Shown piece by piece: positions 1-12,549 of a DNA stretch of 64,000 nucleotides; within the stretch, counting starts at the first letter, position 1, and every line of letters begins with the position of its first letter. The notes beneath the pieces were generated by a model. That model had not been told where the DNA came from and did not search any database. It saw only the letters and a program-made list of their open reading frames with translations. The translations under genes and the position numbers were made by a program. This stretch comes from Corinectria fuckeliana (lineage: Eukaryota; Ascomycota; Sordariomycetes; Hypocreales; Nectriaceae): NCBI GenBank assembly GCA_019137255.1, contig WPDH01000080.1, forward strand, positions 496,001 through 560,000, written 5' to 3'.

Positions 1-3000
1 TTAGAATAGTACTTATTCTTCTTGTTTAGTATTATAAGGTATTTCCTATATGTTAGTAGTATAAGGTTATAGCCTTCTCCTCTAAGAAGTGAAGATAGTA
101 ATATATAAAGGAAAATAATAATAAAAGAAAATAACACACTAGGTTATAAGGTGTTAATTTCTTACTTACACGTCCTATTATTAGCTAGTAGCAGCTATTA
201 GTAGTGTTCTTAGTAAGGTAGTAATAAATATGCTAAGCTATTACCTTAGGCGATTTACTATTATAGCTTAGGATTTCCCTAAATAGAACTCTCTCTAGCT
301 AGCACTCTTAATACTATAGTATTTTATAGTGTGAGGTTTTTTTTTAGTCTTTTATGCTTTTAGTATAAGGCCTTAGTAGTATTATACATCTAGTCTGTTA
401 TGTTATTCTTAGTCTGTTTTTTAACTAGTGTGGTTATTACTTATATAACTAGCTATAGCTTACTATATTTATGTTTTTATTTCTTAGTAAGTTCTACTTT
501 ATATTACTCTCTTGCCTAGTATTTTATAATAAGCTTATTACTTTTAATAGTATCTTCTTCTAGCTAGAGGTTGTAGTTACTTAGCTATTCTTTCTATATA
601 ATAAGATACTTAGTTTTTAGTTTTTCTTTTTCTTGCTTTTATGTTTATAATCTAATTACTTAATTAACTTTCTAGTATTTATACTTATCCCTCTAGTTTT
701 CTGCCTTATAGTCTTCTATTAGGATAGCTTCTAGTTGTTTAATTAGTTTATCTGCTAGCTTAAGTTAAGTAACTAATATCACTAGGTAGATATTAAGGTT
801 ATCTTTTATTTTAAGTCTGTATACTAGGTTTTCTACCTGTTTAAGAATCTTATATAGTCTAGTTTTTTTCTCCTTTAGTTTTTCTATATAGTTATCTACT
901 ACTATATATTCTTTCTTATAGAGTTTTAACTAGACTTAGTCTTCTAGTTTATATTCTACTAGCTGGTATTTCTAGTTATACTAGTGTTTTATAGCTACTT
1001 ATATAAAGGCTAGAGCGAGTTTAGCTTTATTATAGAGGATATCCTAATTAAAAGTGTTAGATTTATCTTCTAGCTATTATAGCCTATTATTTAAGTGCTG
1101 CTTAGTGACTAGCTTACTTAGTGATATATTAATAGCTGACAAATATAAGTTGTTTAGGCTAAACTAGAGGGGGATAAGAGCTAGGACCTAGGGCTAGCCT
1201 GGGAAGTTACTAGTGAAATATTAGAGGGCTACTTTTACCACCTGATTTTATCTTTTTATAGCTCTATTAGTTTGTAAATACTATACTGTTAATATAAGGA
1301 GCTTAGTTCTAAATACTGTTTATAAACTTTACTAGAAGTCTAATATAAACTTTACATCTTAGTTAAATATAATACTATATAAGATTTCCTAGTTGTATTA
1401 TATTAGTTTTATAAATAATACTTGTGCTTAGTCTTTAGTAGTATACTAATTATTCCCTAGTATAAGTAAGTATATCTAATACTACTTATAGGTAATAGTT
1501 AGTAGGTAGTTAAAAAACTACTTTCTTAGGTTTAGCTATAGTATTCTTTTAGCTTTTATAACTAGCAGTCTTATAATAAAGTCTATTATAATTATATAAA
1601 ATAGGATTAGAGAGCTTTAGATAGGTATTAGTTAGCCTAGTAGTTTCTAATAGTTAGTAAGGTTTCTACTATATATATTATATTTGTCTTATACTGCTTA
1701 GATTTCTTAGTGTAGGTTAGTTATTATAAAAGAACTTAACAGGTCTTACTAAGATTATACCTCTCCTAGGTAGAAGTTCTACTTATAATTATCTTAAATA
1801 ACTTTCTAGCTTATATCTATAAGTAAGTATAGCTGTTAGTATCTACTATACTCTTATAGGTAGATAAGTCTGTTTTACTAAAAGAAGGAAAGCCTTAAGA
1901 TCTTGTCTTTTTTGCTAAGCTATGCTAAAATTACTGCCTATTTTACTTTCTTAGGATACTAGTTAATAATTTCCTAGTGTAGACTGGTTTATATACTAGC
2001 TTCTATAAAGTAGAAGGTGTAAGTAACTAGTTCTTTCCCTTCTTAAAGGCAGTCTAGTTTGCCTTTCTTAGTGTTATTTTATATATCTTCTTAGCCTAGA
2101 AGCCTTAAGAGTATGTCTAATACTATATTAGTTAGTTTTAAAATGTGTTAGATGTCTAATAGGTACTAGCTAAGGTATTATAAAGCTAGAGTGAGATAAT
2201 TATTATTCTGTAAGGTGCTAGTAAATACTGATTTTTAGTGGACTAGAGTGTAAATAGTAAAGTGGTTAGTAAGTGTGATTATTTTATCTTTCTGTGTTAA
2301 CTAGATTATTATCTAGGCTTTTTAGCATATCTAGACTAGGTATACTATTTTTATTTTTATTAGCTAATAGTTTTTCTTAGTATTATATAAGGCTTAGCTA
2401 AGGTATATAATAGGGTGTATAACTATAAATAGGATTTTACTAACTTAATCCTAGGTGTATTTTAGGTCTAGGTGATATATTATACCTTTTATTTCTTATT
2501 CTTTTAATATGTTAAGCTGGATAAATAGTTTTATATTTAGGTTAAAGTGATAAAGTGATTTAGTGTTTATTAGCCTGTTTATAACCTTATAGAAACTATT
2601 AATCTCTTTAGGGGTTAGAGTGAACTTAGCTTAGGTTATATAGCTAACTTGTTTCTAACCTATTGCTAATTCGCCTAATTTACATTTTTTTGTGAGTATA
2701 CTAGTTTTTTTAGCCTGTAGTGGTTTAATAGCTCTAGTGAATCTTAGGATTAAGTGTTATAGCTATCTAACTATACTAATCTATTTCTTAAGTTAAAGTA
2801 AATTTATTAGGAATTTAATATTTCTTAGGGCTGCTACTTGTTTCTAAGTGTTAAATAGGCTTAGTTTATCTACTTAGAATCTAAGTAATTAGACTAATAG
2901 GTAGCCTAAGAAGGCTTTCTTAGCTGAGAGGGTAATATTCTTTTTCTGAAATAGCTAAAAGATTATTTAAAGATGCCTTAGGTGTTTTATATTATTATTA

Positions 3001-6000
3001 GAGAAAATAATAATATTATTAATAAATACTATAGTAAAGGCTTAGTATAGTTAAAGTAGTTAGTCTATAAATTGTTAGATATATACTAGAGAGTTCTTAA
3101 ATCCTATTAGGGCTATCTTAGATTGCTTTAATTCTTAGTGGCTAACTATTATAAAGTAATCTTAGTGTTTAAGGTGTACTAAGAACTAGTGAAAAAATAA
3201 CTAGGTATTAATAATACTAATATATTGTTTCCCCTAAAGTTTACTAAGAACATCCTCTTATAGGGGTATTAGGTAGGTATTTAGAATTATTATATTATTT
3301 AGAGCTTATAAGTTTACTACTATATGTTTTTTCTCTTTGCTAGCTACTATTTACTATACTATAAAAATAGGGCTTGCGAATAGTGTTAGTTTTATAACTT
3401 ACTTTATTTGTTTTTAGTTATATAGTTAGTTAAATATAGTGTCTAAAAAGTCTCTTCTCTTTTTTTTTAGTAGGTAAGGTTATAATCCTAGCTTTTATTA
3501 GTGCTAGTTGTCTGCTAAGAGTACCTTTATCTGCTTATACTTAGGTACTACTATTTCCTCTTAGTTAGCCTAAATACTAGTGTATTTCTGTGTGAGATTT
3601 TAGACTTGTTATATAAAGCTAGTTTAGTTATTATAGATTCTTACTCTCTCTGCTGTTTTAACTTCTAGGAGGGTCTTATCTCTAAATATGCCTAGCTTAG
3701 TATTTAGGTCTAGACTAGTGTTTTAGAACTCTGTGCTAGGTTTCTAGTTAGGTTTCTTATTAGCTAGAGTTATAGCTTTTTAGGTTAGGTGTTTAAGCTT
3801 ATAAGTTGTTAGTATTATATCTTTATATTTAGTAAGTAGGTCGCTTTAGTTAGCTTCTTTAATAAAGTTCTTATTTTTAACTGGTTTAAGAATACCTAGT
3901 TGTTAGTTCTTTTAGATTATTAATAGCTTTTACCTGTTGTTTATTATAAAGACTGCCTTAGGCTGTCTTATAATAGCTCTAATAATACTTTAACTTTATA
4001 GGTTAAGAAGAAAGTCTTAGCTTTTTAGGATACCTAGTATGCTTACTTATACTGCTTTACTACTTTTAGGAGAGATTATAATATATGTATTACTTTTCAC
4101 TAGGTATTTATAAGGTCCTATATAGATATATACTAAGATAGGCAGGTATAGCTTGTTAGCTACACCTATTTGTACTTCTTACTAGGTGTTAATAATATCT
4201 ACTCTATAGGTAGTGTTAAATTCTTAGCCTAAAAGTAGTCCTGCTAATAGTTCTAATATAACCTAAGCTCTAATATAAACTTTTACTACTATATGTTCTC
4301 CTGCCTAATAGCCTAGCAAGTATGCTATAAATATTACCTATCCTTTTGTCTTATTTTAGCCTATACTACTAAGCTTAGCTTAATATTCTCTAGTGAAGGT
4401 TATATCTAAGAAGAACTAGAGTATCTTATAACTAACTACTAAGTGTGTTATACTTATATTTATATAGATCTCTTATTATTTAGTTCTAGCTAAAGAGGCT
4501 TTTACTTATACCTGTATATAGCTATACTTTAAGAGGTGCTATAGGTTTAGTTTCTTATTTTATAGTATATACTTAATAATAGTGGGGATCTACTTAGGCT
4601 TGTAAGTGAGGTAGACTAAGTCTTATAGTAGAACTAAGCAGTAGTTACTAATATCTAAGATAAATTTCTTAATACTATTCTAGCTTTTTATAGTTTCCTA
4701 GATAAATTTATATACCTTTAGTATAGTATATAGGGATTTTAGGTTATCTTATAGTTTGTTTATATTAGTGTTATATTATCTTGTTATTATATAGGCTACC
4801 TCTTCTAAGTTTTATAGTTCTTCTCTAGTAAAGAATACTTATACCTGTTCTTAGGAAATATAATACCCTCTAAGCTTATCTAGCTAGATATTATTAAATA
4901 TGTGAAATATTTAAGTGCTTATATTCTTACTGCTAGGTTACTCTAGGTATATAATTATAAGGTAGAGAGCTAGAGCTAGTAGTAGGGCTGCGTTTTAGGT
5001 TAGGGTTTTAACAGCTGTTATATTTCTTACTAGCAGGGGTAATATAAACTAGACTTAATTTCAGGTTAGTATATTATTTTATACTTTTAGGGGTGTAAGT
5101 AAGAGTGTGTATACTTGTCCCTGCTAATAGTTGTTTTACTATAAGAGAAGGCTTTTATTATTACCTGTTTATAAGGTTAGTCTAGCTATATTACTATATA
5201 GGGTTTAGAGGTATATTATTCTTAGTTTCTAAGTGGCTATACTAGCTTAGTTTCTTATTAGAGCGTGATATTTTCCCCTAAGAAGGTAGCTCTAACTTTC
5301 TGCTGTTATATAAATATAAAAGTTTAGTATATAAAGCTTGTTTATATCCGCCTAGTTGTTAATAGACTAGTGAGAAGCTAGGTGGCTTATAACTTCTTAG
5401 AGGTAGATATTAAGCTTATTAAAGACTAAGTTAGTAAGGTGATTAGGTAGGTATCTAGTGGTATATACTATATATTTAACTCTAGATATCTAATTCTAAA
5501 AGTTAACTTAGTTAGTAATATCTTAAATAGTAAATTTCTCTTTTTATAAAGTGTTTATTATAACTTTTAGTTAGGTTTTAAAATAAGTTTAGATTAGATT
5601 AATTTATATACTAATTCTCTTATAACTATTCTAGAGTGCTACTTATTAGTTATTAGTTAGGTTATTAGTATACTAGTCTAAAGCTAATCTAAGAAGTAAG
5701 TATAGTATATTTTAAACTAGTACTACTTTATATTCTAGTTCTTATACTATATATTATTCTAAGAAATTAATAAAGTAGAAGGTGCTTCTCTAGATAAGGT
5801 TCTTATTATCTAGCTTTATATTATTAAAGGATTTATTATAAGTATCTACTAGTTAGAACTTTCTTACTTCTTTTGCTTAGAACTAGATGTATAACACTAA
5901 GGTGGTATTTATTTATATCTAGCTGAGAAGGTTATATAAGTCTTTTATAGTAATAAGAGTTTCTTATACTATTAGATATTCTAGCGGATTATTTATACTT

Positions 6001-7180
6001 AAGGCTAATTCTGTTAGTATCTTAACTGTTAGAGCTAAGAGTTATTAATCTACTATTATAGGTTTCTTACTTTTATTTAGTTAGAAGGTTAAGTTAAACT
6101 CTATAAGGGCTGGTTTGTTTTATAGACTAGTTATTAGAAGGAGGGTATCCCTAAAGTGTTATTAGGCTAGGATTTATAGTGGGTTTAACAGGTTAGCAGA
6201 TTAGGATCTTAGTTTGTCTTTAATATCCTAGTTATAAAGCTATTAGGCGAGATTATTATTAACTAGGTTAGCTATTAGTTGCTAGGTAGGAAGAGGTGGT
6301 TATAGTGAAATAAGAAAGGTCTTAGAGGGGGTTAGGCTAGTTATTCCTAAGGAGCTTATAAGTGGTTAAAAGACATTTAGGGGTAGTAGCAGGTATTAGT
6401 ATTTCTGTCTAGTTAGGTAGTAATAGAGTTCTTTCTAGTTATATACCTATTTCTTAGATTTTAACTATCTTATAATTACCTTTTTAATTCTAGTGTATAG
6501 TTTTAACTTTTATATTAAGAGGTATATAAGAGACTTAGCTGCTTTCTTAGGGTTAGGTCTAGAGGTAGCATATAAAAGAAATAGGTAGGTAAGTCCTAAC
6601 TGCTAATATTATTCCTAGAGGTGATATTCTTATACTTATATATTATCTTTCTTGTTAATTAAGTTAATTACCTTAGGGGAGAAAAGTTCCTAGTAACTAG
6701 GGATTTCTTAGTAAGCTTTTAGGAGTTTCTAACTAAGGTGAAAGTTAAGAGCTATTTAGAAGGTGTGTAAGTACAGGTAATATAATTACTACTATTTAAT
6801 ATAGAATTAACTATATTAAAAGATATATAAAGTAAATACTACTAAGAGGAAGAATCCCTACTTGTGTAATTAAGATACCTAAAGCTTAAGAGTAAGATAG
6901 TAAGATAATAAGATTATAATTCTTCTATCTATTCTAGTGACTATCTTTCCCTTTATATAGAGGGAAGTCTTAAAGCACTCTTTAGTCACTCCCTAGGAAA
7001 TCTCTAGATAGGTCTTAGGATTTCTCTAGGACTATCCTAGGATTTCCTAGGATAATTCCCAGCCTAATTAGTAGGAGATTTCTCTTCTTATTATAGCTAC
7101 TCTTTAGTGGCCCTCTCTAAGGTTATAGCCTAAGCTGTTATTAGATAGTAACAGCTCTCTATCCAGCTTATTTTATAACA
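1..7180 (-). mobile_element. Ty3/gypsy LTR retrotransposon, family A copy 1, RIP-degenerated, truncated by window edge
   Basis: This stretch is the reverse complement, almost without length change, of 41559 to about 48738 (family A copy 2). The start of the window mirrors about 48735, and the outer LTR edge at 7180 mirrors 41559. The reverse transcriptase active-site region reads F-I-N-N on the minus strand at 3017-3028, where the family has F/Y-x-D-D; both Asp codons have become Asn by G-to-A change. All frames are full of stops, so it is dead. About 2.2 kb of the element lies beyond the left edge. The plus strand here keeps TpG and has almost no CpA, the mirror image of copy 2. Confidence 0.85.
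6797..7180 (-). repeat. 384-bp LTR of gypsy family A copy 1 (5' LTR on the minus strand)
   Basis: It is homologous in inverted orientation to the LTRs at 41559-41942 and 50566-50949, with exactly the same length of 384 bp. The outer edge on the minus strand begins TGTTATAAAATAAG. The other two copies read TATTATAG.. and TATTACAG.., so TG is the likely original terminus and TA its mutated form. The flanking bases 7181-7185 read AGCTC, close to the AGCTT target duplication of copy 2. Confidence 0.85.
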
Positions 7181-7966
7181 AGCTCTAGCCTTTTAAGGTA
7201 TATTTCTTCTTATATAAGACTAGAAAGTTAAAATATCTTTCTTACTATATAGGTATTTATATAAGATGCCTTCTTTTATAGCTAAAGCACTTTTAACTTA
7301 TAGTTTTATTTTACTAGCTTAACTAAAAAAAGTTTAATAACTTAAGAGTTATTATAAAGTAAGCCTAAAAAGAATTTAACTTTTTCTTTCTTATATTATT
7401 ATAAAAAAGGTGTATAATCTTAAGTAGATTATTTATTTTTTTACTTTTACTTTTCTATTTTATAATAAGCTTATCTTAAGTGTAATAAAACTCTTACTAG
7501 AGTTTTATTACCTTTAGAAACTCTCTTTTAGCTCTCTTCTTATTAATAGTAATTATCTTATATATAATATAATTCTTTTAAGCCTTCTTAAACTAGTTAG
7601 CCTAAGCTTTTTAATTTTTTAACTCTTTTTTAGTTATTAAGGCTTAAAACTTTATCTTAACTTTATAAATATTATTTTAGTCTTTAAAATTAATAAAAAG
7701 CTTAAGATAGCTAATAATCTTCTTAAGATCTTATATTTTTCTAATATATATAGTATAGCTACCTAAGAGAGTCTTTAAGATAAATATCTTAAGCTTATTT
7801 AGCTTTTTCTTCTTAAGAGTCTTATCTTATAAGCTTTTATTTTATCTTACCTGCTAAAGTATAAATAGCCTGTTATTATTAGCTCACTTAATATTATAGT
7901 CTTACTACTAATCTTTAAGGTTAAGCTAATAGATTTATATAGTAAGAGCCTTTTTCTTACTATTAC
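7181..7966. other. AT-rich intertransposon DNA, no gene seen
   Basis: This is about 790 bp of AT-rich, stop-dense sequence between the LTR and the Fot1-like element. I see no open frame, terminal repeat or transposase motif. It may be RIP-mutated remains of an older element. Confidence 0.6.
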
Positions 7967-7968
7967 TA

Positions 7969-8004
7969 GGGTGGGGACCCAGCATCTTACACGCACTTAT
8001 ATCC
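7969..8004 (+). repeat. left terminal inverted repeat of Fot1-like element
   Basis: This 36-bp repeat matches the reverse complement of 9779-9814. The two arms differ at about six positions, all transitions. It begins GGGTGGGGAC immediately after the TA at 7967-7968. Confidence 0.85.
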
Positions 8005-9778
8005 CGTGTAGTAGACCGCGTTTTTAATTAGACTTTAAAGCTGTATTTCTTAATAAATACAATAGAAAATAACTAGCTAAGACTGGAATGTGTTTATTAT
8101 ACTATCTATAGTTAAACTGCCTACTTCTTTAGAGATTTCTTCCACTAGAGCGGGCAGAATATGCCTTTTTTCCCTCTTTTTCTTTATAGCCTTACTCCTA
8201 GCTTTTATAATCTCTACACATATTAGAAAAGCAGCAATTAGGTTAAATTTAACTGCCTTCCTTCTTATGACCTTTTGTGACCCTATTTAGTCTTCTAAAT
8301 GTGTGATTTTATGCCTTAATTTAACAATTTCTACAGTCTAACAATTAAGTATATTACTAGCTTTTTCTCCTATCTCTTAGATAGTGTGATTAAAGCTGCT
8401 AAGGTCACTTTACAGCAAATTAAGCTGGCCTATAAGCTTACCTTTATTCCTTAGCGTGTAAAGAACACTATCTTATATGATCCTTTAATGCTTTAGGGTG
8501 TAGGGTGCTGTTTCTGCCTATAGTGCTTAGTTAGTAATCACAACATATGCTAACAGCTTTTCTATATTAACCAGCTATATTCCTACTCTAGAAAAACTAC
8601 CTTAGAGGTTCCTCTTAGTTATACCTTCCTCTAAAGCTATTTTATAACACTCTAGGAAGCGTTGCTTTAAAATGGGGGCTGTTAATATAAAGGAGGAATA
8701 CTAGTATATATAATGTTTAAAAGCGTGCTTAATCAGGCTAAATACACTTATATTAAGCGGCTATATAATATATAAGCTGTAAGAAGGTAAATAGATAACC
8801 TAAATTTAATAAAATAATACTTAAAATCAGAATTAGATAGAGATATAACTAGTAAAGCTATTAAGAATTAAGATCTGCTATTAAGTCAGGTTTTCTAGCT
8901 TTGTTTTCTTAATAAAGACCTCTTTTAACCACTTTTCACACACTAAGGCAGTTGTAAAGCCTGACTCTATACAGTCGTATTTCTAAGGGGGAAAATTAGT
9001 ATTAAACTACTACTCTTAAAGGTTAATTCCTAAGAAGACCACACAGGGGGTAAAGCGCTGCCCTACAGCGCTTTCTGCCTCTAAGACTAAGACCTAGGTA
9101 TAGTAATCACTCTCTGTGATAACTGCCTAGCGAGTAAGGCTTAAGCTAATAACTTTTCTAGCCTTTATTATACTCTTAGTAAGGCTGTGTTTATCTAAAT
9201 TATAGATATAGCTAGGCCTAACAGACTTCTTATATATTTGCTATACTAGTATAATATACTATAATTAGATTGCTTTAGGAGTAGCACTTTTTAAATAAGC
9301 GGCTTTAAGAGATATAAAGGTCTTTAATTTAACTTTTATATTATATTAGAGGAAGTGTGAGACCTAGTAATACCTGACGAGGTTGTTAATATATTTAGGG
9401 TTGCTAATTTCTTGTGTAATAGCACGTAAATCACGCCTTAAGAGAGCCTATCTAGCGATTTCTTCTTTTATAATCTAATTAACTAATAGCTTCTCTTAAA
9501 TTAGTAATAGTCTTTAAGCCTTCTTATGCTCTTACTTTCTGTTTTTAACACTATTCTTTTAACCCTAAAGTGTAGACTTAGAAATATAATACTATATGCT
9601 AAAAGTATAAATTTCCTTACTATTTGCAGCCTTAATAAGGATTTTAGCTATAACCTTATCACAGCTAGACATATAAAAAGCTATAGTTAAAGTCTAGTTA
9701 AAATTAGGTTCTAATTAATAATATTATAATTAAGTGTTATAAAAGGTATTATATTTACATATTGTGATTTAGTGCGCA

Positions 9779-9814
9779 GAATATAAGTGCGTACAGGATG
9801 CTAAGTCCCCACCC
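9779..9814 (-). repeat. right terminal inverted repeat of Fot1-like element
   Basis: It is the inverted partner of 7969-8004 and ends GTCCCCACCC just before the TA at 9815-9816. It shares the block GCACTTATAT with the left arm. Confidence 0.85.
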
Positions 9815-10252
9815 TAATACTTAAAAAATCTAGCCTTTTAGGCTTTAAAAAAAAGTCTCTCTTATTAATAACTAGTATAAAGTCTAATACTAGATTATTA
9901 ATACTTAATATAGTCTTTAAGCTAATATATTTCTAGATTTTATATATTATAACTAGAGTGTAAATACACTCTAGCTATAAGGTTTAGTTTTTAGCCTTTT
10001 TTAGCTTAAGAAGAAAGTCTAAAAATACTTTTATACTATTTATATTTATTATATTAGTAGCTAAAAGTGCGTTAAGTACTTAGTAGGTAAATTACTTTAG
10101 ATTATATAAATCACTTAAATTAGAATTTATAAGTCTTAAAAGTAATTACTTAGCTAAAAGAGAAATTAGTTACTTATAAGTCTTTTTCTAATATTAAAAA
10201 TAATACTAAATTAATACTAAAAGCTAAAATTCACTTAAAAAGTTACTATTAG

Positions 10253-10393
10253 GCTTATAACTATTAGTATAACTACTATACTAAAAGGTAAAGTATCTTA
10301 CTCTTAGGCAGGTTATATTTATTATAATAAGTAGTTACTTACTAATATACTCTCTAGGTCTTTAGAGCTTTATTAGAGTATACTAAAAGCTTA
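10253..10393. repeat. direct repeat unit 1 (RIP-mutated), period 308 bp
   Basis: It is repeated in the same orientation at 10561-10701, exactly 308 bp downstream, without indels. Differences are C/T or G/A. The block starts in the tRNA-like repeat head (GTATAACTACTATACTAAAA region) and ends at ACTAAAAGCTTA. Confidence 0.8.
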
Positions 10394-10608
10394 TACTTTA
10401 GTAATATTTACCCTAGTTAACTTACTTTTTACACTCTTTAACTATAAACACTTTTAAGGCTTTTAACTTAACTTATAACTTTTTAAGAATTAAACTAGTA
10501 ACTTATACTCTTTTAAGATATACCTCTTTTAGTAAAAGTTATAAGAGGTTTCCCTTTTAAGCTTATAACTGTTAGTATAACTACTATACTAAAAGGTAAG
10601 ACATCTTA
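10392..10608 (-). repeat. RIP-mutated copy of the tRNA-like small repeat
   Basis: It aligns without gaps to 12550-12766 at a constant offset of 2158 bp. By hand count about 56 positions differ, and every one is C-to-T or G-to-A relative to 12550-12766. It is therefore the mutated sister of the intact copy next to the Lcp5 gene. The B-box-like motif GGTTCGATCC of the intact copy is destroyed here. Confidence 0.85.
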
Positions 10609-10701
10609 CACTTAGGCAGGTTATATCTATTATAATAAGTAGTCACTTACTAATACACCCTCTAGGTCTTTAAAGCTCTATTAGAGTGTACTAAAAGCTT
10701 A
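10561..10701. repeat. direct repeat unit 2 (RIP-mutated), period 308 bp
   Basis: Second copy of 10253-10393, with only C/T and G/A differences. It overlaps the right end of the mutated tRNA-like repeat, so the array is a partial tandem of the same small-element family. Confidence 0.8.
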
Positions 10702-10754
10702 GAGTTATAACTTACCTTTTTATATGTTTTACTCTTTTATATATTAAGATTATA

Positions 10755-12480
10755 TTTATAGTTAGACTTAAAGACTGTATTTCTTAATAAATACTATAGA
10801 AAATAACTAGCTAAGCTTAAAATATATTTATTATACTATATATATTTAAACTACTTACTTTTTCTGCTACCTTTTATACTAGCTTAAGCATAAAAGCTTT
10901 TTTTTTCCTCTTTTTCTTTTTAGACCTAAGCTTTACCTTTTTAATCTTCTTAGCTATTAAAAAAGCAGTAATTAGATTAAATTAGACTGTTTTACACCTA
11001 GTAGGCTTTTATAAAGCTATTTATACCTCTAGATATATAACTTTTACTTGTAATTTAGTGATTTTAGCATTCTAAAGATTAAGCTTATTTCTTGTCTTTT
11101 CTCTTATCTTTTAGATAGTTTAAGTAAAGCTACTAAAGTCTTTTTATAGCAAATTAAGCTATACTATCAGCTTAGTCTTATTCTTAAGTGTGTAAGAAAT
11201 ATTATCTTTTATAACTTTTTATCACTTTAGTATATATAGTGCTAATTCTGCTAGTAGTAACTGCTTAGTAATAATAATATATACTATTAGCTTTTTTATA
11301 TTAACTAGTTATATTTTTACACCTAAAAAACCTACTTAGATATTCTTCTTAGTTATAGCTTTTTAGAAAGCTATTTTATATACTATAAGAAAGTATTATT
11401 TTTAAATAAGAGTAGTTATTAAAAATAAGAAGTATTATTTTATCTAGTGTTAAAAAGTATACTTAAGAGGGCTAAATATACTTATATTAAACAGCTATAT
11501 AATATATAAGCTGTAAAAAGGTAAATAAATAATTTAAATATAATAAAATAGTACTCTAAACTAGAATCTAAGCTTAATATAACTCTAAAAGCTATTAATA
11601 ATAAGAATCCTCTATAAGAACAGGTCTAACAGCTGTATTTCCTTAAGAAACACCTCTTTTAGCCACTTTTTATATATAAAGGTATTTACCCACCTAGTTA
11701 GTAAATAGTTATATACCTAAAGCGGAAAATTATTAAGAAACTATTACTCTTAAAGGTTATTTCTTATAAAGACTATATATAAAGTAAGATATCTTTTTTT
11801 AGTGCTTTCTACCTCTATAATTAAGACTTAGTTATAAAAATCACTCTCTAAGATAACTAAATAGTAAGAGAGAGAGCTTTTAATAACTTTTCCTGTCTTA
11901 GTTATACTCTTAGAGAGGCTATATTTATCTATATTATAAATCCTATCTAATCTAACAGACTTATTAAGTATTTACTCTACTAGCATTTTATACTATAGTT
12001 AGATTACTTTAGGAGTTATACTATTTAAATAAGCAGCTTTAAGAGATATAAATATTTTTATTTTAAGCTTAAAGTGATATTATAAGAATTATAAAACCTA
12101 ATACTAGCTAATAAGGCTATCTTTATAGTAAGAGGTCTAAGATCTTCTATATAACTTTATATAGCTTATACTATAATAAAGCCTAGCTTGTTACTTCTTC
12201 TATAAGGATATAATAGACTAATAGGCTCTCTTAATTTAGTAATAATCTTTAGGCATCTTTCTAGGCCTTTTTCATATTTTATATACCCTTTTTTTATAAT
12301 TAGATTATTAACTTAGGAATATTATAGTCTCTAGTAAGCTTACGAATTACTATACCTTTAGCAGCTTTTTTAAGGATTTCTTTAATTAGGGCCTTATAAT
12401 CAGCCTTTAGAGGCTTTATTGTGAAAATCTAGGCGAATTTAGATAACAATTAGTAAAGTTATAAGTGAGTGTTATAATAA
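10755..12480 (-). mobile_element. second Fot1/Pogo-like transposon relic, heavily RIP-mutated
   Basis: It is colinear with the inside of 7969-9814 in the same orientation, starting at the shared block TAGACTTAAAGACTG. On the minus strand near 11930 the DDE region reads Y-N-I-D-K followed by K-S-I-T-K and V-I-L-E-S-D, matching copy 1. I cannot find intact TIRs on either side. The left end lacks the GGGTGGGG terminus, and the right end merges into unmutated GC-rich sequence at about 12490-12545 (GGGGTGGGGC at 12515-12524 may be a remnant of a terminus). It is more decayed than copy 1. Confidence 0.7.
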
Positions 12481-12549
12481 TAATTACAGAAGCGCGTCGC
12501 GCAGCAGTGCGCAAAGGGGTGGGGCACACAAAAAGGTGGGTCACGACTC

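Larger units (their letters stand above)
7969..9814 (-). mobile_element. Fot1/Pogo-type (Tc1/mariner superfamily) DNA transposon with degenerate transposase
   Basis: The element is 1846 bp, within the usual Fot1 size, and is bounded by TIRs beginning GGGTGGGGAC and by TA dinucleotides on both sides (7967-7968 and 9815-9816), the expected target duplication. The transposase lies on the minus strand. The DDE catalytic region reads Y-N-L-D-K, with the Asp codon at 9193-9195, followed by a recognisable block containing V-I-S-L-S-L-T-R and A-V-I-T-E-S-D. The residue after the Asp is Lys where the family has Glu, a G-to-A change. In-frame stops show it is inactive, but it is clearly less mutated than the second copy at 10755-12480. 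The longest plus-strand open frame inside (8090-8290) is an artefact. Confidence 0.85.

Noticed and set aside
8090..8290. 66-codon plus-strand open frame with a hydrophobic stretch
   Set aside because: It lies antisense inside the Fot1-like element, whose transposase is on the minus strand; the hydrophobicity comes from T-rich mutated codons.
9820..12480. possible CRISPR-like array (repeats in tandem)
   Set aside because: Only two long units of about 140 bp with a 308-bp period, in a eukaryotic RIP block; this is a tandem duplication of a small mobile element.
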